NCBI RefSeq assembly: GCF_027364955.1
Contig: NZ_DAHXOI010000004.1
Span: forward strand, 117,916-174,904
Source: Ferrimicrobium sp.
GTDB taxonomy: Bacteria; Actinomycetota; Acidimicrobiia; Acidimicrobiales; Acidimicrobiaceae
Direction: 5' to 3'
Length of the DNA: 56,989 nucleotides
The position numbers and the translations under genes were made by a program. The notes beneath the pieces were generated by a model. That model ran no database searches and was not told the DNA's origin. It worked only from the letters and a program-made list of their open reading frames with translations. Shown in pieces: positions 26,071 through 33,108 of this stretch; the stretch's first letter is position 1; each line of letters begins with the position of its first letter.

Positions 26071-26774
26071 GGGATCGACTCCAGAAGGTCTTAGCGACGA
26101 GGGGTTATGGTTCTAGGCGTGCCGCGGAGGAGATCATCGAAGCAGGGCGGGTTACTGTCAACGGAGAGGTGGCCAGGCTTGGCTGTCGGGTGGTCACGGC
26201 CGATACCATCTGCGTTGATGGCGCGCCGGTCGGCATCGCGGAGACACTCGAATACAAACTGTTGAATAAGCCACCTGGGGTGGTCTCAACCGCCAAGGAT
26301 CCTCATGGTCGGCCAACCGTGGTGGATCTGGTGCCATGTGAAAGCCGGATCTACCCAGTGGGCCGCCTAGACGCCGAGAGTGAGGGTTTGTTGATCCTCA
26401 CGAATGACGGCCCGCTGGCGGAGTATTTGATGCATCCACGAGGTGGTGTCGAGAAGGAGTATCTTGTTGCGATCGATCGGAAGGCCACCTCACAGTTGCT
26501 CGGAGCATTGCGTCGTGGGATCGAAGTCGATGGTGAGTTGTTGGTCGCTAGGCGGGTCGGTCAGCTCTCAAACACTACCTTAAGGATCGTTCTCAAACAG
26601 GGTAAAAATCGCCAGATACGTCGCATGCTTTCGGCATGCGGATTTGAGGTGACGCGCTTGGTTCGCACCCGCATCGGTACGCTTGTGGACCCCTCTTTGG
26701 CGCCTGGTCAATCACGTGATATCACCACAGACGAGTTGATCGCCCTGCGCACCGGCGGCCGGTTGGCCCGCTAA
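26067..26774 (+). CDS. rluB: RluB-type 23S rRNA pseudouridine synthase without a standard start codon
   Basis: A pseudouridine synthase acting on 23S rRNA. The catalytic domain has the Asp-containing PVGRLDAESEGLLILTNDG, the substrate-clamp KPPGVVST and KQGKNRQIRRML. An intact S4 RNA-binding domain precedes it in the same frame (DRLQKVLATRGYGSRRAAEE from 26073), but the frame, open from 26049, contains no ATG, GTG or TTG until 26169, inside the S4 domain. I set the start at the GTA of 26067, which overlaps the scpB stop and is one base from GTG. Explanations are a sequence error, non-standard initiation or frameshifting from scpB. If 26169 is used the protein lacks half its S4 domain. Confidence 0.75.
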   Translation, partial: VGDRLQKVLATRGYGSRRAAEEIIEAGRVTVNGEVARLGCRVVTADTICVDGAPVGIAETLEYKLLNKPPGVVSTAKDPHGRPTVVDLVPCESRIYPVGRLDAESEGLLILTNDGPLAEYLMHPRGGVEKEYLVAIDRKATSQLLGALRRGIEVDGELLVARRVGQLSNTTLRIVLKQGKNRQIRRMLSACGFEVTRLVRTRIGTLVDPSLAPGQSRDITTDELIALRTGGRLAR

Positions 26775-26784
26775 CCTGTCAGCC

Positions 26785-27147
26785 ATGGGTGTGCGAGCAG
26801 TACGGGGTGCGACGACGGTGGATACCGACACCGCCGAAGCGATAGACAAAAACGTGCGTGAACTTGTGAGTGTCATGCTCGAACGCAATCAGCTGGACAA
26901 GGACCAGTTGATCAGTATCTTCTTCACGGCTACTTCGGATCTGCATTCGATGTTTCCTGCCGCAGCAGCAAGGGCGCTTGGATTTGGTGATGTTCCGCTG
27001 ATGTGTGCGCAGGAGTTGACGATTGAGGGTGCAGTGACTCATTGTGTTCGAGTGATGATGCACGTCGAGGATGATCGTGATCGTCGGCTTTTTCATCATG
27101 TCTATTTGCACGGAGCGATAGGGCTCCGTGACGACCTTCCGGATTAG
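26785..27147 (+). CDS. aroH: Chorismate mutase, AroH class
   Basis: A 120-aa monofunctional chorismate mutase of the trimeric AroH (Bacillus) class, converting chorismate to prephenate. MGVRAVRGATTVDTDTAEAI carries the Arg of the active site, FTATSDLHSMFPAAAAR the middle motif, VPLMCAQEL the Cys, and HCVRVMMHV the second Arg. It sits 10 nt after rluB and 8 nt before aroA, so two aromatic-pathway enzymes are adjacent. Confidence 0.92.
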   Translation: MGVRAVRGATTVDTDTAEAIDKNVRELVSVMLERNQLDKDQLISIFFTATSDLHSMFPAAAARALGFGDVPLMCAQELTIEGAVTHCVRVMMHVEDDRDRRLFHHVYLHGAIGLRDDLPD

Positions 27148-27155
27148 AGCGTACG

Positions 27156-28466
27156 GTGCAGGCGCGGATCTTCTCTGCCGAGCCTCGCCTTGTCGGCAGC
27201 CTCCGGCCACCACCCGATAAGTCGATCAGCCATCGAGCTCTCTTGCTGGCGTTGCTGGCCCGGGGTGTATCGCGCCTTGACCACCTCAGCACCGCCCTTG
27301 ATGTGGCCGCCACCGCCTCAATGATCGAGGGATACGGTGCATCGTTGCGGGTTGATGGGTCGGTGACCTTGGTGGAGAGTTCGGGTCGTGCGGGCCTGAT
27401 CGAGCCCGATCGGATACTCGATTTGGGGAACTCTGGCACCGGTGCACGCCTTGGGATTGGGGTCGCCACGTTGGTGCCGGGCCTCTCTTTCTTTACCGGG
27501 GATGACTCCCTTCGGCAACGACCCATGGGGCGCGTGATTGGTCCGCTTCGCCAGCTTGGAGCTACGATCTCGGCTCGAAATGGTGATACCTATCTGCCAG
27601 CGATGGTGAGTGGTGGGGGACTAGTGTCGGGAACTGTTCATCTAGCAGTGGCCTCTGCGCAGGTGAAGTCGGCGCTACTCTTTGCTGCACTTGGAGTCGA
27701 TGGACCAGTAACGGTAGTTGAGCCAGTGTTGAGCAGGCCACACACGGAGGAGCTCTTTGGGCTGACCGGTATTGATCTTGTCGAGGATTTTGTGGAGGAC
27801 AGCGAAGCACACCGCGTCACCATCGTAGGCCCCGCGCAGCCGTCACCGTTTTCATTCCGCATACCAGGCGATCCATCTGCTGCGGCCTTCTTTGTCGTGG
27901 CGGCAGCCTGCACGCCAGGTGCCGATCTCGAAGTTGAGGAGATGTATCTTGGTCCGACACGGACCGGGTTCCTTGAGGTGCTCGAACGCATGGGTGCCCA
28001 CTTGACCCGCGATCATGGTCGCCTCAGAGTGCAGGGTTCCTCGCTCGAGGGTGTCGAGATCGGTGGTTCGATCATCCCAAGCCTTATCGATGAGATCCCG
28101 ATCCTGTGCGTCGCTGCCGCCTTTGCCGGTGGGCTGACCATCATCCATGATGCGGGCGAACTCCGCATCAAGGAGACGGACCGGATCGAGACAACCGCCG
28201 AGCTGTTGATGTCCTTTGGAGTTACGGTGGAAAAGCTCACTGACGGATTGGTCGTCCATGGAGGACTCCAACCTGGCTCATTAGGCGCTGGGCAGCGTCG
28301 GGTGGGCGCCAACCTCGACCATCGTATCGCGATGGCCGCCGCCATACTGGGTATGTTGGCGGGTGGGATGACAGAGATTGACGGGGTCGAGACGGTGGCG
28401 ACGAGCTATCCTGGCTTCTTTCGCGACCTCGAAGCGCTCTCATCGGTGACGATCGAGTTGGTCTAG
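27156..28466 (+). CDS. aroA: 3-phosphoshikimate 1-carboxyvinyltransferase (EPSP synthase)
   Basis: A 436-aa EPSP synthase joining phosphoenolpyruvate to shikimate-3-phosphate. PPPDKSISHRALLLALLA near the N-terminus binds the phosphate of S3P; LGNSGTGARLGIG near 90 is the PEP-site LGNxGTxxR loop; IKETDRIETTAELL near 335 and LDHRIAMAAAILG near 388 complete the active site. The GTG start at 27156 follows aroH by 8 nt. In related genomes cmk usually comes next; here about 9 kb of other genes intervene. Confidence 0.94.
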   Translation: MQARIFSAEPRLVGSLRPPPDKSISHRALLLALLARGVSRLDHLSTALDVAATASMIEGYGASLRVDGSVTLVESSGRAGLIEPDRILDLGNSGTGARLGIGVATLVPGLSFFTGDDSLRQRPMGRVIGPLRQLGATISARNGDTYLPAMVSGGGLVSGTVHLAVASAQVKSALLFAALGVDGPVTVVEPVLSRPHTEELFGLTGIDLVEDFVEDSEAHRVTIVGPAQPSPFSFRIPGDPSAAAFFVVAAACTPGADLEVEEMYLGPTRTGFLEVLERMGAHLTRDHGRLRVQGSSLEGVEIGGSIIPSLIDEIPILCVAAAFAGGLTIIHDAGELRIKETDRIETTAELLMSFGVTVEKLTDGLVVHGGLQPGSLGAGQRRVGANLDHRIAMAAAILGMLAGGMTEIDGVETVATSYPGFFRDLEALSSVTIELV

Positions 28467-28467
28467 C

Positions 28468-28524
28468 GAGGCTATCGTGATGAAGGGAGGCTATCGTGAG
28501 GGAGCGAGGCTACCCAAATGAGGC
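28468..28524. repeat. 19-nt tandem repeat, three copies, after aroA
   Basis: Three 19-nt units begin gaggctatcgtgatgaagg, gaggctatcgtgagggagc and gaggctacccaaatgaggc. They lie immediately downstream of the aroA stop, at the left edge of the accessory region. Confidence 0.75.
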
Positions 28525-28568
28525 GAGGCCAACGTGGCGTTGTGATCAAGCGGTCAAGATTACAACGG

Positions 28569-29045
28569 TCAACCAGCTCCGACTCGAGAGGTTGATCGTG
28601 AGTCTTTCTCGTTCTCTGGAGTTGATTCGGTGATACCGGTGAGCACCTCGAGCTGGGCGATGACGCGAGTCAGTGCAGCTTGATCGCCAAGGGAGAGTTG
28701 GTCGATGGTCGATGCCATCTGGACGCGAGCCAGTTGTTCGATCTCGTTCGCCAGCTGTTCCCCAGCCGTCGTGAGGGCGAGTGTGGCTTTGATGCCAGCG
28801 TGCTGTGGAGTCTCGACAATGAGAAGATCGCGTTTGGCGAGTCGCTCGATCTCCCGACGCAGGTTCGAGGGATCAGCCCCGATAATTCGGCTGATCTCGC
28901 GGAGCCCTAGGCCCGGGGCTCCCGCCAAGGTTCGCAGAATCGCCGCCTGTGGTTGGTTGAGGGCTATCGTCCCCAGCCGCTCTCCCCACTGCGTTCGCAA
29001 CTGCCGCGCGACCCTAGCGAGTCGGAATCCAAGGTCATCCACCAT
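28569..29045 (-). CDS. MarR-family transcriptional regulator
   Basis: A 158-aa winged-helix regulator. LRTLAGAPGLGLREISRIIG, then the recognition-helix region DPSNLRREIERLAKRDLL and the wing KATLALTTAGEQLA, are the MarR pattern. ATG at 29045 was chosen over an upstream TTG at 29078 because it overlaps the end of the preceding gene in the usual way. It is last in a three-gene minus-strand operon (aldolase, carboxymuconolactone-decarboxylase-like, marR) and probably represses it through the palindrome at 30108-30125. Confidence 0.85.
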   Translation of the reverse strand: MVDDLGFRLARVARQLRTQWGERLGTIALNQPQAAILRTLAGAPGLGLREISRIIGADPSNLRREIERLAKRDLLIVETPQHAGIKATLALTTAGEQLANEIEQLARVQMASTIDQLSLGDQAALTRVIAQLEVLTGITESTPENEKDSRSTSRVGAG

Positions 29046-29430
29046 GTTCGAGCTGATCTCCTGGGAACATGGTTGCAAGGATGGCGATGCCTCTGCTATA
29101 GGCAGGCATCCCAGCGGTGATGAGCGCGAGTTCTACGACCCCGAGGAGATCTTTGAGGGTTGCCCCGGCTTTACGCGCGGCGCCAGCGTGGAGCGTCGCC
29201 GCATCGTGTTCACCAAGGACGAGAAGCTGGGCGAAGTGAACGAGCTGCGCGGTCTTGGAGTCGAGCGGATTATCCATGATCAACTGGGCTCGCAACGCTT
29301 CAATACTCACGATGCTCTCATCCCGATCGGCCAGTCGCGCGATGCGTATCCGGTCTGCAATAGAGGGAGGAACGGTCCCAGTCAACGCACGATAGCTAGC
29401 CTCAATGGCGGCAACATCTGGTGTCGTCAT
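29035..29430 (-). CDS. Carboxymuconolactone decarboxylase-like (CMD/AhpD-fold) protein
   Basis: A 131-aa all-helical protein of the CMD family. The central block SKTAQLVHFAQLLVLGEHDA then HAGAARKAGATLKDLLGVVE follows the family pattern. The AhpD CxxC pair is absent, so thiol peroxidase activity is not expected; a decarboxylase/hydrolase or structural role is more likely. It overlaps the aldolase gene by 4 nt upstream and marR by 11 nt downstream. Confidence 0.75.
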   Translation of the reverse strand: MTTPDVAAIEASYRALTGTVPPSIADRIRIARLADRDESIVSIEALRAQLIMDNPLDSKTAQLVHFAQLLVLGEHDAATLHAGAARKAGATLKDLLGVVELALITAGMPAYSRGIAILATMFPGDQLEHGG

Positions 29431-30074
29431 CGAACTCTCGCCATCGACTCGCGAATAGCAGCCAAAGCAGATTCGGGCAAGGATTGTGCGCCTCCGAGTC
29501 CAATTGCCGCCAGCTCTGCCTCGGCCGCCTCTTCGAGGACAGTGAGGAGTTGTGCGGTGGCAACAGGATCGCTAGCGAACACCAAGACGCCGTGGTTTCC
29601 GAGGATGACCGCCTTCGTCTCAGGGTGAGCCTTGGCTTGGTCGATAATGGCTGAGACCGACTTGTCTGATCCACGTGGTGCCCAGGTGGCGACGGGTACG
29701 TCGACAGACTGGCCCCATCGGAGGAGCGCTTCGTAGCGGCAAGGGAGCGCCTGATTGGCCATCGCGAATGCCAAAAGACTCGGCGAATGCGTATGGATAA
29801 TGCCTCCCACATCGCTTCGTAGTTTATAGATCTCGGAGTGCATCGCGATGATCTCTGCGTTGGTTGGGTCGAGATCGCCTTCGCGGACGACACCGTCAAG
29901 TCCAACGGTCGCTACCCGATCGGCAGTGAGGTTGCGGACCTGTCCATCGATGGTGAGCAACATGCTATCGGCCCCAAGTCGAGCTGACAGGTTTGCGTGG
30001 CCCGTATGGGACATCACTCCGTTCTCAAAGAGAATGTTGGCGGCACGTACGATACTTTCGGCTTGCTGGGTCAT
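29427..30074 (-). CDS. Class II aldolase/adducin-family protein
   Basis: A 215-aa zinc-dependent class II aldolase of the FucA/AraD family. The zinc site is seen in GGIIHTHSPSLLAFA (His-x-His near 94-96) and GNHGVLVFA (His near 160); HANLSARLG near 26 is the phosphate-binding loop and GLDGVVREGDLDPTNAE precedes the metal site. Substrate may be a sugar phosphate or a small hydroxy-carboxylate; with a CMD-like partner a carboxylate-derived substrate is possible. It is first in the MarR-regulated operon and has the palindrome 34 nt upstream of its ATG. Confidence 0.82.
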   Translation of the reverse strand: MTQQAESIVRAANILFENGVMSHTGHANLSARLGADSMLLTIDGQVRNLTADRVATVGLDGVVREGDLDPTNAEIIAMHSEIYKLRSDVGGIIHTHSPSLLAFAMANQALPCRYEALLRWGQSVDVPVATWAPRGSDKSVSAIIDQAKAHPETKAVILGNHGVLVFASDPVATAQLLTVLEEAAEAELAAIGLGGAQSLPESALAAIRESMARVR

Positions 30075-30107
30075 GGGACTCTTCTTTCTGTTCGTTCACA
30101 AGTTATT

Positions 30108-30125
30108 GTGTAGTAAATACTACAC
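30108..30125. promoter_or_regulatory. Palindromic MarR-type operator
   Basis: GTGTAGTAAATACTACAC is a perfect inverted repeat (8-bp arms, 2-bp centre) 34 nt before the start of the aldolase operon that ends with a marR gene. Size and symmetry suit a MarR dimer. Confidence 0.65.
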
Positions 30126-30402
30126 CAGCCGACTCACTTCTCCGGCCTCTCAGCGCAGTTGTCGCTGATCCACCCATGGGGAGTTCGACGGTAGAGGCTT
30201 GGCGTAGCGCTCCATGATTTGGGGTTCGGTTGTCGTTGGTAGGGTAGATGTGCACTTGGGCTCCAGTCGTTCCTAAGCGGTCGTGTGGGGCTAGAATGCG
30301 CCACTGGTTTCACAGGTCGTAGTGGAACTAGGGTGGGATGGGTGATCGTCGTGCAAATGCCCGAGCAGTCCCCAAGGGGACGCGACGATGGGGAGGGGAG
30401 TA

Positions 30403-31155
30403 ATGGATCTTGGTCTAAAGGGGGCGAAGGCGCTGGTAACGGGTGGAACTCGCGGCCTTGGTTTCAGTGTCGCCGCAGCTCTCCTGGAAGAAGGTGCCGA
30501 GGTGGTGATTGCAGCGCGCGACGAGCAGGTTGGTGAGAGGGCGGTTTCACTGCTGGGCCGTGGGGCGCAGTATCTACCCGTGGATTTGGCCGTATCCGGG
30601 AGACCGCAGGAGTTGCTTCGACAGTTTCTCAATCTCCATGGTCATATAGACATCCTCGTGCTAAATGCTGGAGGCCCCAAGAACGCCTCGTTAGGCGCGA
30701 TGCCGGTGGATCAACTCCATGAGGGCGTTGGGTTGGTACTCGCACCGATGATCGAGCTGGTAGAGGCGGTAGCTCCATTGATGAGGGCACGTCGGTTCGG
30801 GAGAGTTGTCTCGATCAGTTCGTATGTCGTTCGCGAGCCAGATCCCGAGATGATGCCCTCCAACGTGGCGCGAGCCGGTCTCCTTGCGTACTTGAAGGCG
30901 GCGGCTTTCGAGTTGGCACATTTTGATGTGACGGTCAATTCAATCCTTCCCGGACTTCATGCAACGCAGCGTCTGGTCGCCCTACAGGAGGCCGGGGTCG
31001 ATCTCGATCGGATGCTCTCGCGGGTACCGATGGGTCGCTTCGGTGATCCAGATGATTGTGGCCACCTCGTTGCGTATCTGTGCTCAAGGTGGGCGGGCTA
31101 TATCACTGGCCAGGCGATCGCGGTTGACGGTGGAGCGACCAGAGGGTTGCTCTAG
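30403..31155 (+). CDS. Atypical short-chain dehydrogenase
   Basis: A 250-aa SDR-fold protein. The cofactor motif TGGTRGLGFSVA (residues 13-24) and VLNAGGP are good, and the C-terminal GQAIAVDGGATRG is that of FabG-like SDRs. The catalytic Tyr-x3-Lys is replaced: after Ser139/140 the expected place reads PSNVARAGL, giving Ser153 and Arg157. This Ser-Asn-x2-Arg variant occurs in a subgroup of FabG-like proteins (family knowledge), so it may use different chemistry or be non-catalytic. Start ATG 30403 follows GGGGAG closely. It stands alone, divergent from the aldolase operon. Confidence 0.78.
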   Translation: MDLGLKGAKALVTGGTRGLGFSVAAALLEEGAEVVIAARDEQVGERAVSLLGRGAQYLPVDLAVSGRPQELLRQFLNLHGHIDILVLNAGGPKNASLGAMPVDQLHEGVGLVLAPMIELVEAVAPLMRARRFGRVVSISSYVVREPDPEMMPSNVARAGLLAYLKAAAFELAHFDVTVNSILPGLHATQRLVALQEAGVDLDRMLSRVPMGRFGDPDDCGHLVAYLCSRWAGYITGQAIAVDGGATRGLL

Positions 31156-31325
31156 TTCGTGGAGTGATCCACCCCAGATGAACCACCTTGAATGTGAGAG
31201 GACGCGCCATGAGGGGCCTTCCGGTTACCCAATATGACGCTGTTCCTACCCATATAACTCATGGAAGAGCGCTGTTGAGAGTTCACCAACCTATTGCAAG
31301 ATGCTGGGATGGAAAAGCTGCCCCG

Positions 31326-32126
31326 TTAGCGTATCGGATCTAATAAATCAACAATGGGTGTTGGAGCGATGTTCAGCTTATCCGGTGTCGTGGAACGCAC
31401 ATCAACGATCAAGCCAACGTTTCGAATAAGGGAAACACCGTGGTCAATAGACATTGGAGATATAGCAGCTTCGATTCCTGTGCCACCGTAGATGATCTCG
31501 TAGATCGTGGGGTCTTTTACCTTGAGGCGTGCGCCCCATTCGCTTATACGACTATAGACGGGGTAACTGGCTGCCGAACCTAAGTATGGCTTTGCCTTTG
31601 CCCCAGGGATCGGCAGAAAGGGGGAATGAAACTTCCATCTCGTCATGCGATACACCTTGCTATCAAGCAATGCGATTAGGCTATCAATTCGATAGTATTG
31701 AGCTAGTTGTGTGATTGCCTGATATAATCCTAGACTCACGAGGCTTGCAGCGAGAGGTGATTGATACTCAACGCCAATGGCTACTGTGCCTATATCCCAG
31801 TGATCAGGTGTCGACAAGAAGAGCTCGTCGAAGCACGAATCATTATACAATTCAGGCCACTGTTTGGCGATATCGTTCAGTGTCTTTAGGCCAATAGCAT
31901 CGTTAGGCAGTATGACTCTCGCCATTCCCGCGATCAAATTGGTCAAGTTGTCCGTCACACACAAAATGATGCTGTAGTTCCTATAGGGACCATATTCCTC
32001 ATCGAGCTCCTTGGGAGTATTGCCAAATTCGCGAAGAAATACTAATCCCTCGAGCTCCAAGGCGGGCTTGGCACGTGGATCATTAGCAGTGTACAGGTTG
32101 ACGCTGAAGGGGGTAGGTGTAATCAT
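31326..32126 (-). CDS. GNAT-fold acyltransferase-like protein, LuxI/FeeM type (tentative)
   Basis: A 266-aa soluble protein that I place tentatively in the acyl-homoserine-lactone/N-acyl-amino-acid synthase branch of GNAT folds. The order of elements fits: N-terminal ELEGLVFLREFG and EEYGPYRNYSIILCVTD, then IAGMARVILPND (compare RLLPT in LuxI), ELFLSTPDHWDIGTVAI (strand 4), then a long helix SLVSLGLYQAITQLAQYYRI and KVYRMTRWKFHSPFLPIPG. LuxI's invariant residues cannot all be matched. No signal peptide is seen. It lies in a lower-GC stretch next to a SpeD-like gene and a GGDEF-EAL gene. An acylated signal or lipid amide would be a possible product (inference). Confidence 0.42.
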   Translation of the reverse strand: MITPTPFSVNLYTANDPRAKPALELEGLVFLREFGNTPKELDEEYGPYRNYSIILCVTDNLTNLIAGMARVILPNDAIGLKTLNDIAKQWPELYNDSCFDELFLSTPDHWDIGTVAIGVEYQSPLAASLVSLGLYQAITQLAQYYRIDSLIALLDSKVYRMTRWKFHSPFLPIPGAKAKPYLGSAASYPVYSRISEWGARLKVKDPTIYEIIYGGTGIEAAISPMSIDHGVSLIRNVGLIVDVRSTTPDKLNIAPTPIVDLLDPIR

Positions 32127-32274
32127 TCATGATTCCGTAGTGGTGTTTGGATCTTCCTACCGTCCACCGCTAAAAGCGCGTTCATAACCCATCGTATGTC
32201 TTGTCAGAAAAGGTGAGATATGCACTCATAGTTCGGTGATTGGATTCAGATAGATGTATTCCTGCATGGTTGTT

Positions 32275-32652
32275 TTAGAATGCTTTCGATGTAATATGGG
32301 TAGCGTCAAAGTAGGACTTTGTAAAGCTGACTGCCGTACTCGGTTCAAATGCTAGGCAGGTATAAATGTCCACGCTAAAGAACACCAGCGGACTCTCCCA
32401 TGCATAGAAATGAGCGCCAGAGGTTTCCCAATGTACCCAGCCAGCCCAGCCAAAACGGTCAGATCTATGAGTTACGGGGTCGATGAGAAGGGTCATCCCA
32501 CACACGTCCGAGAGTTGCGAAAGATACTCCTGGATATCCTTGTCGCCGATTGGTAGCTCTCTGCGACCTTCTATTACTAGTCGCTGTCGGTAAATCGAGG
32601 GGGCCAGATCGACGTGTTTGTTGCCATGGTCCTCATCTTGCGCTAACACCAT
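32275..32652 (-). CDS. Small S-adenosylmethionine-decarboxylase-like protein
   Basis: A 125-aa protein resembling bacterial SpeD, the pyruvoyl AdoMet decarboxylase. After a variable N-terminus, WETSGAHFYAW aligns with ESHLTIHTW, keeping the Ser that becomes pyruvoyl, and FFSVDIYTC aligns with the segment ending in the catalytic Cys. The neighbouring Glu and His are changed and the processing histidine (five after the Ser) is Tyr, so self-cleavage is doubtful. SpeD homologues are known to have been recruited to other amino-acid decarboxylations. No speE or other polyamine gene is nearby. It is transcribed toward the LuxI-like gene with a 148-nt gap. Confidence 0.5.
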   Translation of the reverse strand: MVLAQDEDHGNKHVDLAPSIYRQRLVIEGRRELPIGDKDIQEYLSQLSDVCGMTLLIDPVTHRSDRFGWAGWVHWETSGAHFYAWESPLVFFSVDIYTCLAFEPSTAVSFTKSYFDATHITSKAF

Positions 32653-32658
32653 GTGTTA
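32644..32658. promoter_or_regulatory. Inverted repeat over the SpeD-like start codon
   Basis: TAACAC-CAT-GTGTTA has perfect 6-bp arms and is centred on the start codon of the SpeD-like gene. It could be a regulator site or an RNA structure hiding the start; the short arms make chance possible. Confidence 0.3.
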
Positions 32659-33108
32659 ACCCTAGTGGTTGGTTCATGCGTTCACCCCCAGGGCGCGCCT
32701 CCCTACCTACGGATTTGCAGCAATTGATTAGCGTTCCCGTTAAACGGGAAAAGTTTGTGGCAGGCCTGACGAAATGATTGGTTGTTGGAAGCGGTGTCGA
32801 TCGTGAATAGGGTAGGTTGGGCGGCGGCCTCGTTGTCCAGTTGGCATAGATCATCGGCAAGCGGTGAACTCAATGGATGGATCACAGCACTGTAGCGTGC
32901 CCAAACTCTGTGGGTCAGGTCCATTGTGGGTAGGGACTCGCCGGGCGGGTGGAGGTTGATGTACTGATGGGGGCTGGAACAGCACATGTGCAATAGCAGG
33001 TGCAGAACGACGGGGTCCTTTTCACCACGTGCTTTGGGAGGGCATCTGCAGTGCAAGTACCCTGGAGGATTCCTTAAGCGCCCGACGTAGCCTGCCGATG
33101 GAATACTT
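32653..33108. other. 456-nt divergent intergenic region
   Basis: This region separates the minus-strand SpeD-like gene from the plus-strand GGDEF-EAL gene and must hold both promoters. A 74-codon minus-strand frame (32703-32924) is protein-like but has no ribosome-binding site. No repeat or RNA gene was recognised. Confidence 0.45.
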
